Both the position numbers and the translations under genes were made by a program. Below, piece by piece: positions 35,548 through 44,911 of a stretch of DNA of 64,000 bases. The notes beneath the pieces were generated by a model. It saw only the letters and a list, made by a program, of their open reading frames with translations. It had not been told where the DNA came from and did not search any database. This DNA is from Alphaproteobacteria bacterium. Lineage in GTDB: Bacteria; Pseudomonadota; Alphaproteobacteria; Rhodobacterales; Rhodobacteraceae. Within the stretch, counting starts at the first letter, position 1, and each line of letters opens with the position of its first letter. The stretch is taken from positions 124,001 through 188,000 of the forward strand of contig JAUIIR010000001.1 of assembly GCA_030431485.1 (NCBI GenBank), given 5' to 3'.

Positions 35548-36117
35548 TTATCGGCCCCAGCTGCGGACCGGGCCGCAATCCATGTGGACGAAGTTCGATC
35601 CGGAATAACGGCCAACGCCGCCAGCCTTACAGGCCGACGCCGCGCGCGCAATCTGGTTCACCGAGCGGGAATTCAGACGCAGGTCTGCCGCTTGTCCCTT
35701 GAGATGCAACGAATTTTTCGCAACGCCGGAGCTGCGGCTGCGCAGCATGGCGTTGGTTTTCGGGCTGCGATACCCGCTAAGAAGCATGTAAGGTTCGGAA
35801 ACAGCCATCATGTTATGTGCGGCTGCCATGATGTCGATGGTGCGCAGGTCGATGGATTTCACATCATTTGTGCGCCAGTCGCGCATGAAGTGGTGGATCT
35901 CTTTGACGGCGTCTTTGATGTAGTCGCCTTCGATCCAGTAGATCATGTCGATCCGTTCACCGGTTCGGCCCGAGTACATCTTGATCCGTCGGATATCGCC
36001 ACCGCCGCGCAGAAAGCCTGCCGCATTAGCATAGGTTGGCGCCGCTGTGATTGCCGTTGCTGCGAATGCTGCAAGCAAACCACGGCGTGTTAAGCCGCCA
36101 GATACCGTGTCAGTCAT
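35548..36117 (-). CDS. DUF882/YcbK-type M15-like peptidase
   Basis: The 189-residue protein begins with a twin-arginine signal (TRRGLLAAFAATAITAAPTYANA) and contains the M15-like zinc residues in SLHLKGQAADL (His and Asp near 137-143) and FVHMDCG near 178. The family is predicted to act on peptidoglycan peptides in the periplasm. It is divergent from an L,D-transpeptidase gene, matching the E. coli neighbourhood of ycbK beside ycbB (ldtD). Confidence 0.9.
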   Translation of the reverse strand: MTDTVSGGLTRRGLLAAFAATAITAAPTYANAAGFLRGGGDIRRIKMYSGRTGERIDMIYWIEGDYIKDAVKEIHHFMRDWRTNDVKSIDLRTIDIMAAAHNMMAVSEPYMLLSGYRSPKTNAMLRSRSSGVAKNSLHLKGQAADLRLNSRSVNQIARAASACKAGGVGRYSGSNFVHMDCGPVRSWGR

Positions 36118-36459
36118 TTGAAAGTGCCTGTCCCGTTTTCACTTTGCCATTCGCTCGTGTCGTTCCACGAGCCTGCCGAATGCCTGTCGTGTCGAGACTA
36201 TGACACATGACGAATCCCAAAAAAACCTAAAGTTCCCGAAAAATTTTTAGTTCAAGAGTTTTCGGCAGGAATCTGCTTAAAGTGTCCAAGTGTGTTAAAG
36301 TTACGCTACACCCTGAAGAGGGCGATGCAGCGGTGCCGCAGGTGCCTCTTAAAACGCAAAAAGCAAGACTTTGTGAATAGACAGTCCTTCTGGCGCGCGG
36401 GATTTTGGAACCAACGGCCAGAAAAACTGTTGGTTTTGGACGATTTAGGAGAGTGATCA
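36118..36459. other. 342-bp divergent promoter region
   Basis: The region separates the DUF882 peptidase from the L,D-transpeptidase gene and presumably contains both promoters. Part of it (36215-36300) is AT-richer. I see no gene, no strong palindrome and no terminator. AGGAGAG precedes the transpeptidase ATG. Confidence 0.5.
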
Positions 36460-38070
36460 ATGACCCACCGGACGTTTTTACGCGGCGCAGCGATGATTGC
36501 CATTGTCGCGGCAAGCTATTTGTCGCCGCAAAGCGCCGGGGCGGTTCAGGTTACTGCGTTCCAGCAGGCGGTGGCGGAAAACGTGTCCAACGATGACCAG
36601 ATTGCTGCCTTTTACCGCGAGCGCGGGTTTGAGCCGATCTGGACGGGCGGTACCGACGCCGATCTGGAGCGTCGCACGGCATTGCTCGAAGCCTTGAGCA
36701 TGGCGCGCTACCACGGTCTGCCGACATCGAAATACAACACCGACGCCCTGCTGTCGCGTATGGCGTCTGTCCGCAGCGGCTTTGATCGTGGGTCGCTCGA
36801 AGTTGCGCTGACTGAGTTGTATCTGGATTTCGCCCGCGACCTGCAAACCGGTGTCATCGACAATCCGCGCAGTGTGCGCAGCGAGATTGTCCGCGACGTT
36901 CCTCTGCGCGAGACACAATTTTATCTCGACGGGCTGATGTCGGATGCACCGCGCAGCTTCCTTGCGTCGCTTGCGCCCCAATCACAGGAATATGCCCGCT
37001 TGATGAAGGCCAAGATGCGGCTGGAACATGAGATCGCACATGGGGGCTGGGGCGCAACTGTTCCCTCGGGCAAATACGAGCCGGGTGACACGGGTGCGGG
37101 GGTTGTCGCATTGCGCGACCGTCTGATCGCGATGGGGTATCTCGACCGTACGGTGACTGCGCGGTACGACACATCCATCACCGATGCCGTGCGCCAGTTT
37201 CAAGAGGACCACGGTCTCATGGTTGATGGTGTCGCTGGGGGCTCTACGCTGGATCAGATCAACACAGCGCCGCAGGACCGTCTGAAATCCGTCATGGTCG
37301 CGATGGAGCGCGAACGTTGGCTGAACCAGCCCGGGGGGCTCGGTCAGCGCCACATTCTTGTGAATATCGCCGACTTTCAGGCGCGGATCTTTGACGATGG
37401 CAAGCTGACCTTTGAAACCCGGTCCGTAGTGGGGCATCAGGACAGGGATCGTCAGACGCCCGAGTTCTCGGACGAAATGGATCACATGGTGATCAACCCA
37501 AGTTGGTACGTTCCGCGCTCGATCATCGTGAACGAATACCTTCCGAAGCTGCGGAACAACCCGGGGGCGGTCTCGCATTTGCAGATCACCGACAGTCGGG
37601 GTCGCGTTGTCAGCCGCAACCAGAGCTTTTCGCAATACTCCGGCAACAGCTTTCCGTTTGCCATGCGTCAGCCGCCGGGGCCGCGCAATGCTTTGGGGAC
37701 TGTGAAGTTCATGTTTCCTAACAAGTATAACATCTATCTCCATGATACACCTGCAAAATCTCTGTTTTCAAGAGAGGTGCGCACCTATAGCCACGGCTGC
37801 GTTCGTCTGAATGATCCGCATGATTTTGCCTACACGCTTCTGGCGCGTCAGACCGATGATCCGGTTGGGTTCTTCCAGTCTCGTCTGCGCAGCGGGTCTG
37901 AGACTCGGGTCAATCTGGACCAGCCGGTACCGGTGCATCTGATTTACCGCACCGCCTTTACTCACGCCAAAGGCCACACCCAGTTCCGCCGCGATGTTTA
38001 TGGGCGCGATGCTGCGGTCTGGAATGCGCTCAGCGCGGCAGGGGTGGAGATTGCGGGCATTCGCAGCTAA
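36460..38070 (+). CDS. L,D-transpeptidase of the YcbB/LdtD type
   Basis: The 536-residue periplasmic enzyme has a signal peptide (ending SAGA, residue 27), an N-terminal scaffold domain, a peptidoglycan-binding domain near residues 205-270 (YEPGDTGAGVVALRDRLIAMGYL) and the YkuD catalytic domain (about 300-480) with YSHGCVRLNDP, catalytic Cys near residue 447. It forms 3-3 cross-links between peptidoglycan stems. The length fits the YcbB class (about 615 in E. coli, shorter in alphaproteobacteria). Confidence 0.95.
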   Translation: MTHRTFLRGAAMIAIVAASYLSPQSAGAVQVTAFQQAVAENVSNDDQIAAFYRERGFEPIWTGGTDADLERRTALLEALSMARYHGLPTSKYNTDALLSRMASVRSGFDRGSLEVALTELYLDFARDLQTGVIDNPRSVRSEIVRDVPLRETQFYLDGLMSDAPRSFLASLAPQSQEYARLMKAKMRLEHEIAHGGWGATVPSGKYEPGDTGAGVVALRDRLIAMGYLDRTVTARYDTSITDAVRQFQEDHGLMVDGVAGGSTLDQINTAPQDRLKSVMVAMERERWLNQPGGLGQRHILVNIADFQARIFDDGKLTFETRSVVGHQDRDRQTPEFSDEMDHMVINPSWYVPRSIIVNEYLPKLRNNPGAVSHLQITDSRGRVVSRNQSFSQYSGNSFPFAMRQPPGPRNALGTVKFMFPNKYNIYLHDTPAKSLFSREVRTYSHGCVRLNDPHDFAYTLLARQTDDPVGFFQSRLRSGSETRVNLDQPVPVHLIYRTAFTHAKGHTQFRRDVYGRDAAVWNALSAAGVEIAGIRS

Positions 38071-38099
38071 ACCTCTGGCCAATCAGGCCGGAGGCTTTC

Positions 38100-39191
38100 A
38101 TGTCATTTACAATCGCGCAGATCGCGGACGCCCTCGGCATCCGGGCCGAAGGTGAGACTTCGCTGACCGTGACCGCCGTCGCCGAACCTGCGCAGGCAGG
38201 CGTGTCTGATCTTGCTCTGGCGATGAAGCCGGAATTTGCCGAACAACTGTCCGAAGGCACCGCCCGCGCGGCGATGCTCTGGGACGGGGCAGATTGGCAG
38301 GCTATGGGTTTGAAAGCCGCCCTGATGTCGCCGCGCCCGCGCTACGCGATGTCGGGACTGTCTGCGATGATGGACGCGGGCGCCGGCTACGCTCCGGGCA
38401 TTCATCCAACCGCGGTCATTGACCCAACCGCGCGGCTGGCCGAGGACGTCTCTGTCGGGGCCTTCGCGGTCATCGGTGCCGGGGCCGAGATCGGCGCAGG
38501 ATCGGTCATTGGCGCGCAGGTTTTCATTGGACAGGGTACCGTCCTCGGTGCAGATGCGTTGCTGCATTCGGGTGTCAAAATTGGCCACAGCGTCACCATT
38601 GGTGACCGGTTCATCGCGCATTTTGGCGCGACCGTAGGGGCGGACGGATTTTCTTTTGTCACTCCAGAGCCCTCTGCTGCGGAGAAAGTGCGGGAAACCT
38701 TGGGCGATCAGGCTGGTGCCACCGCACAAAGCTATGCCCGCATTCATTCGCTGGGCGGAGTTGTGATCGGTCATGACGTCGAGTTGGGGGCCAACAGCTG
38801 TATCGACCGTGGCACAGTGCGCGCCACCCGTATCGGCAATGGCTGCAAGTTCGACAACCTGGCTCAGATCGGCCACAACGTGGTGATCGGAAATGATTGC
38901 CTGATCTGCGCGCAGGTCGGCATCGCCGGGTCCAGCCGCATTGGCAACAACGTCGTGCTGGGCGGCCAGACCGGGGTCAGCGACAACATCTTCATTGGCG
39001 ACAATGTCGTCACCGGCGGAGCGACCAAAGTGCTGTCCAACGTGCCTGCGGGGCGGGTGATGCTGGGCTATCCGGCGATGAAAATGGACAGCCAGCTTGA
39101 GATCTACCGCCAACTGCGCCGCCTGCCGCGCCTCATCGCGGATGTCGCATGGCTCAAGAAAGCGGTTTCAAAGACGGACGCGAGCGACTAA
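38100..39191 (+). CDS. lpxD: UDP-3-O-(3-hydroxyacyl)glucosamine N-acyltransferase
   Basis: The 363-residue protein has the LpxD N-terminal domain (residues 1-100), a left-handed beta helix of hexapeptide repeats (about 100-320) and a C-terminal helix. The catalytic His is in QIGHNVVIG (residue 259). An insertion of about 25 residues after GADGF (residue 185) is usual in Rhodobacterales. The enzyme adds the N-linked hydroxyacyl chain in lipid A synthesis, taking it from acyl-ACP. The common lpx neighbours (bamA, fabZ, lpxA) are absent; an ACP and a ketosynthase follow instead, so this may be a second, specialised copy. Confidence 0.9.
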   Translation: MSFTIAQIADALGIRAEGETSLTVTAVAEPAQAGVSDLALAMKPEFAEQLSEGTARAAMLWDGADWQAMGLKAALMSPRPRYAMSGLSAMMDAGAGYAPGIHPTAVIDPTARLAEDVSVGAFAVIGAGAEIGAGSVIGAQVFIGQGTVLGADALLHSGVKIGHSVTIGDRFIAHFGATVGADGFSFVTPEPSAAEKVRETLGDQAGATAQSYARIHSLGGVVIGHDVELGANSCIDRGTVRATRIGNGCKFDNLAQIGHNVVIGNDCLICAQVGIAGSSRIGNNVVLGGQTGVSDNIFIGDNVVTGGATKVLSNVPAGRVMLGYPAMKMDSQLEIYRQLRRLPRLIADVAWLKKAVSKTDASD

Positions 39192-39229
39192 AGCACAGGC
39201 GCAGACGCAACAGCCTTTGGAAGACAGCC

Positions 39230-39490
39230 ATGAGCGTTCAAGACAGGGTCATCCGCATCATTGCAGAGCAGGCCATGATCGAACCCTCGGATGTGGCCCT
39301 GACCGACACGATGCAGGATCTGGGCATCGACAGTATGGGTCTGGTCGAATGCATCTTCGCGCTAGAGGAAGAATTCGACATCGAAGTGCCCTTCAACGCC
39401 AATGAGCCGGAAGCGAGCGATTTTGACATATCGTCGGTGCAGACGGTCGTGGCCGGGATTGAGGGGCTGATCGCCCGTCAAAAGGCGTAA
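39230..39490 (+). CDS. acyl carrier protein
   Basis: The 86-residue acidic protein has the phosphopantetheine site DLGIDSMGLVE with Ser near residue 37. Its sequence differs from the highly conserved housekeeping AcpP (DSLDTVE), so it is a specialised carrier. The ATG at 39230 is preferred over a longer frame because the carrier fold begins there. It sits between lpxD and the ketosynthase gene, 6 bp before the latter, and should carry the chain that these enzymes elongate or transfer. Confidence 0.93.
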   Translation: MSVQDRVIRIIAEQAMIEPSDVALTDTMQDLGIDSMGLVECIFALEEEFDIEVPFNANEPEASDFDISSVQTVVAGIEGLIARQKA

Positions 39491-39496
39491 ACCGCC

Positions 39497-40705
39497 ATGA
39501 AGCGCGTGGTCATCACCGGGGCGGGTACCGTCAACGCGCTGGGGCTGACCGTGCCAGACACGCTTGAGGCGATGCGCGAGGGCCGCTGTGGCATCGGTCC
39601 GCTCAGGTTCCGCGATGTCGAGCGTCTGGCAATCCAGATCGGCGCACAGGTGCACGAGTTTGACGAGACCGCGCATTTCAACCGTCAGCAATTGTCGCTT
39701 TATGATCGGTTCACCCAGTTCACCCTGATCGCCGCCCGCGAGGCGCTGGCGCAGGCCGGGCTGGACTTTTCGGGGGAACTGGCTGCGAAATCCGGCGTGG
39801 TGCTGGGCAATTCCGGTGGCGGCATGACCACGCTCGATGAGAATTATCGAAGCGTGTACGAAGAGGGCAAGAACCGGGTCCATCCGTTTGTCGTGCCGAA
39901 GCTGATGAACAACGCCGCCGCCTCCCACGTGTCGATGGAGTTCAACCTGAAAGGCCCTTCTTTCACCGTCTCCACCGCCTGCGCCTCAAGCAACCACGCC
40001 ATGTCACAGGCGTTCCAGATGGTGCATGGCGGGCTGGCCCCGGTGATGATCACGGGCGGGTCGGAATCGATGTTGTGCTTTGGCGGCGTCAAGGCGTGGG
40101 AAGGGCTGCGCGTCATGTCCAAAGACGCCTGCCGCCCGTTCAGCGCCAACCGCAACGGCATGGTGCAGGGAGAAGGCGCGGGGGTTTTCGTATTCGAAGA
40201 CTACGACCACGCCCGCAAACGCGGTGCCGAGATCCTCGCGGAGGTGGTGGGGTTTGCCATGACGTCAGATGCTTCTGACATCGTGATGCCGTCCAAGAAC
40301 GGTGCAGCCCGTGCCATCGCCGGTGCGATGGCGGATGCGCGGATCAATCCCGAGGATGTGGGCTATATCAACGCCCACGGAACCGGCACCGCCGCCAATG
40401 ACAAAACCGAATGCGCCGCTGTTGCGGATGTATTCGGCGCGCATGCGGATCGTCTGATGATCTCATCCACCAAGTCGATGCATGGGCACTGCATCGGTGG
40501 CACAGGTGCTATAGAGCTTCTGGCCTGCATCATGGCGCTGCGCGACGGGGTCATCGCCCCCACCATCGGCTACGAGGAACCTGACCCCGAATGCGCGCTG
40601 GATGTGGTGCCGAACGAGGCGCGCGAGGCGAAGGTCGATGTGGCCCTGTCGAACGCCTTTGCCTTTGGTGGGTTGAATTCCGTGCTGGCGCTGCGGCGGG
40701 TGTGA
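39497..40705 (+). CDS. beta-ketoacyl-ACP synthase, FabF/NodE-like
   Basis: The 402-residue condensing enzyme has the catalytic triad of the FabF class: Cys in STACASSNHA near residue 160, His in NAHGTGT near 295 and His in SMHGHCIGGTGA near 331. The pairing with a dedicated ACP 6 bp upstream recalls NodF-NodE and other special-chain elongation pairs. It probably extends a particular acyl chain for the LpxD-like enzyme rather than bulk fatty acids. Confidence 0.92.
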   Translation: MKRVVITGAGTVNALGLTVPDTLEAMREGRCGIGPLRFRDVERLAIQIGAQVHEFDETAHFNRQQLSLYDRFTQFTLIAAREALAQAGLDFSGELAAKSGVVLGNSGGGMTTLDENYRSVYEEGKNRVHPFVVPKLMNNAAASHVSMEFNLKGPSFTVSTACASSNHAMSQAFQMVHGGLAPVMITGGSESMLCFGGVKAWEGLRVMSKDACRPFSANRNGMVQGEGAGVFVFEDYDHARKRGAEILAEVVGFAMTSDASDIVMPSKNGAARAIAGAMADARINPEDVGYINAHGTGTAANDKTECAAVADVFGAHADRLMISSTKSMHGHCIGGTGAIELLACIMALRDGVIAPTIGYEEPDPECALDVVPNEAREAKVDVALSNAFAFGGLNSVLALRRV

Positions 40706-40792
40706 GGGTGCATCGAAGGATGTAAGACCGCTTCGAGCCCAATGCCACTGATGCTGCAGGATGCACGAACGTCTGCTATGCCAGACAGCGCA

Positions 40793-41599
40793 CTAAACTG
40801 CCCGACCCGAAAAAACGACACTCGGCATCGGTAACTTGAAAACTCCATCCGAGAGATATGGTGCCGTCAATTCATCAATTTCCTTTTGAATTGTGTTCTG
40901 AACATCCTGTTCCTGCCGCTCCAAGATAAGAGGAACGCGAACGCCAAATTTCATAAAAAACTTGAAAAAGCTGGGACCTGGAGCATGCAGAATATTCTCG
41001 ACGATCTCAGATTTGATGTCGGTGAAACCCACGCGTTTCATCATCTCAAAAACGTTGACCTCATCAGACAGTATGTACGCGTTTGGCGCAGGGTCCGCAC
41101 GCGACATATCTGCGTGTCGTCCCAAAACATCGAACAAAAGTCGGTAGCACTCCGAACGGTCAGGTCCGAGCCATTGGCTAAACACAAACCTTCCGTTCGG
41201 CTTGAGGACCCGCCGGGCCTCGGACATCGCCTTCTCCGGATCGGTGACGTGAAATAGAACGATGTTGCTCAGGACTGCGTCAAACGTTTCGTCCTGGGCG
41301 GGCAAATTTTCAACGTCAGCGACAGAGAAATTGATGTCTGGAAACTGATTTTTCGCTTGCTCAACCATCCCTTCCGAGAAGTCGATGCCTTCGGCGACAG
41401 CGCCAAGTAATTTTGCATTCGCTGCAACAAAACCGGGGCCACAGCCGGCGTCCAGCACCTTTGCGCCGGGGAACAGCCTTGCATGATCTAGAAGCTTTGG
41501 AATGGTCTGAAGTGTTGCTCGAGCCGTAGCGTCACCGTACAGTTCCGCGCGTTTCGACCATCCAACGCGTTCGCCGTCTCTAAATGCTGAATAGTCCAT
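40793..41599 (-). CDS. class I SAM-dependent methyltransferase
   Basis: The 268-residue protein has the SAM-binding motif I VLDAGCGPGFVAANA near residue 46, acidic motif EGIDFSEGM near 68, motif II VADVENLP and the post-motif region LSNIVLFHVTDPEKAMSEARRVLKPNGRF typical of UbiE/methyltransferase-11 proteins. The acceptor cannot be predicted. The ATG at 41599 has GGGAGAAG upstream; the frame is open 55 codons further through non-coding sequence. It stands alone. Confidence 0.88.
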   Translation of the reverse strand: MDYSAFRDGERVGWSKRAELYGDATARATLQTIPKLLDHARLFPGAKVLDAGCGPGFVAANAKLLGAVAEGIDFSEGMVEQAKNQFPDINFSVADVENLPAQDETFDAVLSNIVLFHVTDPEKAMSEARRVLKPNGRFVFSQWLGPDRSECYRLLFDVLGRHADMSRADPAPNAYILSDEVNVFEMMKRVGFTDIKSEIVENILHAPGPSFFKFFMKFGVRVPLILERQEQDVQNTIQKEIDELTAPYLSDGVFKLPMPSVVFSGRAV

Positions 41600-41772
41600 A
41601 AAACTTCTCCCAATCAGGAGGAGGAGAACACAGGCGTCTGTTTGCTGACAATCCCAAAACGGACTTTGGGCATGGATGCACAAAGGTCCGCTCCGTCCCG
41701 CACATCGGCCATTCGCTCCTGACGTGACCGTACGCCTGCTTTCCAAATTCTTAACCGCTTGCACCGCATACC

Positions 41773-41936
41773 CCCGCCCACGATGCGCATCGAGCGGGCA
41801 GGGTCACTCCCAGGCCGCGACACCACAGAACTGACACTCTCTTGATCCCCGGCTTCGGGGCGACCATGAGAAACCGGTTTCATAAGGCCCTTGGCACGGG
41901 CACAGGTCCCGGGGAACACCCCGGCGGATGAGAGAG
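41773..41936. ncRNA. candidate structured RNA, family and strand unknown
   Basis: Several perfect stems are packed together. CCCGC/GCGGG encloses the palindrome CGATGCGCATCG (41773-41798), CCCCG-GCTT-CGGGG is at 41847-41860, the palindrome GAAACCGGTTTC is at 41870-41881, and CCGGGG-AACA-CCCCGG is at 41909-41924. The last three are enclosed by CTCTCT (41837-41842) and AGAGAG (41931-41936). I could not match it to tmRNA, RNase P RNA, SRP RNA or a riboswitch by eye. It could also be a DNA-level repeat cluster. Confidence 0.35.
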
Positions 41937-41980
41937 CCGTCAGGCCCAACAGGGCGGCGCCGCTTCTTCTCCGATATTCA

Positions 41981-42048
41981 CGTCATCCTCGGGCTCGACC
42001 CGAGGACCTCCACCCACAGAGATCCTCGGGTCACGCCCGAGGATGACG
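41981..42048. repeat. alphaproteobacterial intergenic palindromic repeat
   Basis: CGTCATCCTCGGGC and GCCCGAGGATGACG form perfect 14-bp outer arms, and inside them GACCCGAGGACC and GATCCTCGGGTC form a second inverted pair with one mismatch. Read on the plus strand in one frame it gives the familiar ILGLDPR...DPRVTPEDD peptide of this widespread intergenic repeat class. It is 68 bp upstream of glnE. Confidence 0.88.
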
Positions 42049-42115
42049 GCGCGGCGTGCCCATCGCACCGTCGGGCCCCATTGCACTTTCCGCAAACCCG
42101 TGGCCATCTGCGGCC

Positions 42116-44908
42116 ATGAATTTTGCCACCCGCATCACCCGACTTCCTCATGCGCACGAGCCCGAACAGGGGGCCGACGCGCTGACTGCAGCACATTGGG
42201 CGACCGGGGATGTGGCGAAGCTGATCCATGGGGCGGGCGGGTGCAGCCCCTATCTCAAATCGCTGATCGACAAGGAAAGCGGCTGGCTCGAAGGGGCGCT
42301 GGACGATCCCGAAGCAGCACTTCTGCACGAGCATGCGACCCTACGGGACACCGCCCCCGATGCGCTTCCGGCCCGCCTGCGCCAAGCCAAACGCCGCGTC
42401 GCGCTTCTGACCGGGCTGGCTGATCTGGCCGCGGTCTGGCCGCTCGAAACCGTCACACAGGCGCTGACCGATTTCGCCGATCTCTCGGTGCATCTGGCCC
42501 TGCGCGCCACCACCCTGCACGAGATCAAACGCGGCAAACTGCCCGGCCAGACCGAAGAGGACGCCGAACAGGCGGGCGGCATGGTGGCGTTGGCAATGGG
42601 CAAGATGGGCGCGGGCGAGCTGAACTACAGCTCGGATGTGGACCTGATCTGTCTCTTTGACGAAACCCGTTTTGATCCTGCCGACTATCACGAAGCGCGA
42701 TCGGCGCTGGTGCGCGCCACCCGCAAGATGTGCGCCATGCTCAGCGATCTGACGGGTGACGGTTATGTCTTCCGCACTGATCTGCGGCTTCGGCCCGATC
42801 CTTCGGTGACGCCGGTATGCCTCGCGATGGAGGCTGCCGAGCGGTACTACGAAAGCCTTGGGCGCACTTGGGAACGCGCCGCCTATATCAAGGCGCGGGC
42901 CTGTGCGGGCGACATTGGTGCGGGGGAAAAGTTTCTCAAGACACTGACACCCTTTGTCTGGCGCAAGCATCTGGACTTCGCCGCCATCGAAGATGCGCAT
43001 GACATGGTGCGCAAGATCCGCGACCACAAAGGGCTGGGCGGGCCGATCACCCTGCCGGGGCACAATATGAAGCTGGGGCGCGGTGGCATACGCGAGATCG
43101 AGTTCTTCACCCAGACCCGTCAGATCATTGCTGGCGGACGCGATCCGGATCTGCGGGTGCGCGGCACGGTGCCGGGGCTGGCGGTGCTGGCGGACAAGGG
43201 CTGGGTGCCGCAGGATGTGGCGCAGGCACTGACCAACCATTACCGCGCCCATCGTGAAGTGGAACATCGGGTGCAGATGCTGCGCGATGCGCAGACGCAT
43301 GATTTGCCGCAATCCGACTCCGGGTTTGATCGACTGGCAGCCTTTATGGGTACGGACCGTGCGGCGCTTCAAAAACAGCTTCGCGCGCGGCTTGAGGAAA
43401 CCCACACGCTGACCGAAGGCTTCTTCGGCGGTGACAGTACACCGTCGCGGCGCAGTGCGGTGCCGGAAGAGTTGGAGAACTCCGAGATTGTCAGCCGCTG
43501 GCGCACCTATCCGGCGTTGCGTTCGGCGCGGGGCAGTGGGATTTTCGAACGGCTGCAGCCAGAAATCCTTGGCCGTCTTGCAAAGACTTCGCATCCAATG
43601 GACGCGCTGACGGCCTTTGACGGGTTCCTCAGCGGGCTGCCTGCGGGCGTTCAGGTTTTTTCTCTGTTCGAGGCCAATCCGCAATTGATCGATCTCTTGA
43701 TTGACATTGTGGGTGTCTCGCCGGACCTCGCAAAATACCTCTCGCGCAATGCGTCGGTGTTCGATGCTGTGATCGGCGGAGATTTCTTTGCTGACTGGCC
43801 GGGCGCTGACGCGTTGGACGACCACTTGGCTGATCTTCTTGCGCGGGAAGGCGATTATGAGAACAAGCTCAATGCCGCGCGGCGCTGGGGCAAAGAATGG
43901 CATTTCCGTATCGGCGTCCACATGCTGCGCGGGTTGATCGGGGCCGAAGAGGCGGCGGAACAATACGCCGATCTTGCCGATGCCACTCTGCGCGCGCTGG
44001 CCCCTGAAGTGCAGGCCGAGTTCGCGCGGAAACACGGGCCGTGCCCCGGTCGTGGCGCGGTCGTGGTGGGGATGGGCAGTCTCGGGTCACGCCGCCTGCA
44101 TGCCCGTTCGGATCTCGACCTGATCGTGATCTACGATCCCGGCGATGTCGATATGTCCGAAGGCCGCCGTCCGCTCGCGACTCGGCCGTATTACGCGCGT
44201 CTGACACAGGCATTGATCACCGCCGTGACAGCGCCGATGGCCGAGGGCCGGATCTACGAGATCGACATGCGCTTGCGCCCTTCAGGCAATCAGGGTCCGG
44301 TGGCCACCAGCCTTGAATCGTTCCGCAGCTATCAGAAATCCGATGCCTGGGTGTGGGAGCATCTGGCACTGAGCCGCGCGCGGTGTGTCGCCGGGCCGTC
44401 CGCATTGATGCAGGACGTGGCTGCGGTTCAGGCCGAGGTCATGGCGGCATCCCGCGACCGGGATGACGTGCTGCGCGAGGTTGCGATCATGCGCAATCGG
44501 ATCGCTGCAGCAAAAGGCGACGGCGGGCCGTGGGAGGCCAAGCTTGGGCAGGGGCGGCTGCAGGACATCGAACTTGTCGCACAAGCGGCTGCCCTGATCG
44601 CAGGGCGTCCTCTGGGGTCGGTGACCGATGCGCTGTTGCTTGGGGCAACTTGTGGCTGGCTTTCGCAGGACGCGGCCGAGGCGTTGTGTGACGCCTATCG
44701 TCTGTGCTGGTCGCTGCAGATCGGGTCGCGGCTGATTTCAGAGACTACGGTTGCTCCGGATCAGGACAGTAGCGCGGCAACGGAGTTTTTGTGCAGGATC
44801 ACTGGCACAGAAAGCATCGAGGGGCTGCGATCCCTGCTGGACAGCACAACCCGACGCGCGGCCGAGATGATCAACGTGGCCTTGCCTGACATCGGCGAGG
44901 AGGAGTGA
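42116..44908 (+). CDS. glnE: bifunctional glutamine synthetase adenylyltransferase/adenylyl-removing enzyme
   Basis: The 930-residue enzyme adds and removes AMP on glutamine synthetase in response to PII. It has two nucleotidyltransferase domains. The N-terminal one has ALGKMGAGELNYSSDVDLI near residue 160, and the C-terminal one has VGMGSLGSRRLHARSDLDLIVIYD near 652. Both keep the GS...DxD pattern, so both activities are expected. Length is close to the usual 950. The ATG at 42116 was chosen because the 20 preceding codons run into repeat sequence. A small conserved-looking gene follows 3 bp after the stop. Confidence 0.96.
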   Translation: MNFATRITRLPHAHEPEQGADALTAAHWATGDVAKLIHGAGGCSPYLKSLIDKESGWLEGALDDPEAALLHEHATLRDTAPDALPARLRQAKRRVALLTGLADLAAVWPLETVTQALTDFADLSVHLALRATTLHEIKRGKLPGQTEEDAEQAGGMVALAMGKMGAGELNYSSDVDLICLFDETRFDPADYHEARSALVRATRKMCAMLSDLTGDGYVFRTDLRLRPDPSVTPVCLAMEAAERYYESLGRTWERAAYIKARACAGDIGAGEKFLKTLTPFVWRKHLDFAAIEDAHDMVRKIRDHKGLGGPITLPGHNMKLGRGGIREIEFFTQTRQIIAGGRDPDLRVRGTVPGLAVLADKGWVPQDVAQALTNHYRAHREVEHRVQMLRDAQTHDLPQSDSGFDRLAAFMGTDRAALQKQLRARLEETHTLTEGFFGGDSTPSRRSAVPEELENSEIVSRWRTYPALRSARGSGIFERLQPEILGRLAKTSHPMDALTAFDGFLSGLPAGVQVFSLFEANPQLIDLLIDIVGVSPDLAKYLSRNASVFDAVIGGDFFADWPGADALDDHLADLLAREGDYENKLNAARRWGKEWHFRIGVHMLRGLIGAEEAAEQYADLADATLRALAPEVQAEFARKHGPCPGRGAVVVGMGSLGSRRLHARSDLDLIVIYDPGDVDMSEGRRPLATRPYYARLTQALITAVTAPMAEGRIYEIDMRLRPSGNQGPVATSLESFRSYQKSDAWVWEHLALSRARCVAGPSALMQDVAAVQAEVMAASRDRDDVLREVAIMRNRIAAAKGDGGPWEAKLGQGRLQDIELVAQAAALIAGRPLGSVTDALLLGATCGWLSQDAAEALCDAYRLCWSLQIGSRLISETTVAPDQDSSAATEFLCRITGTESIEGLRSLLDSTTRRAAEMINVALPDIGEEE

Positions 44909-44911
44909 AAC

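Larger units (their letters stand above)
41600..42115. other. 516-bp intergenic region with structured and repeat DNA
   Basis: The region separates the methyltransferase and glnE genes, which point away from each other. It contains a dense set of hairpins at 41773-41936 and an alphaproteobacterial repeat at 41981-42048. A 111-codon open frame on the minus strand (41614-41949) has no recognisable product. Confidence 0.6.

Noticed and set aside
41614-41949. A 111-codon minus-strand frame upstream of the methyltransferase
   Set aside because: It runs through hairpins and past the methyltransferase promoter region and resembles no family.
42341-44035. A 564-codon open frame antisense to glnE
   Set aside because: glnE is conserved over its full length on the plus strand; the antisense frame results from codon bias.
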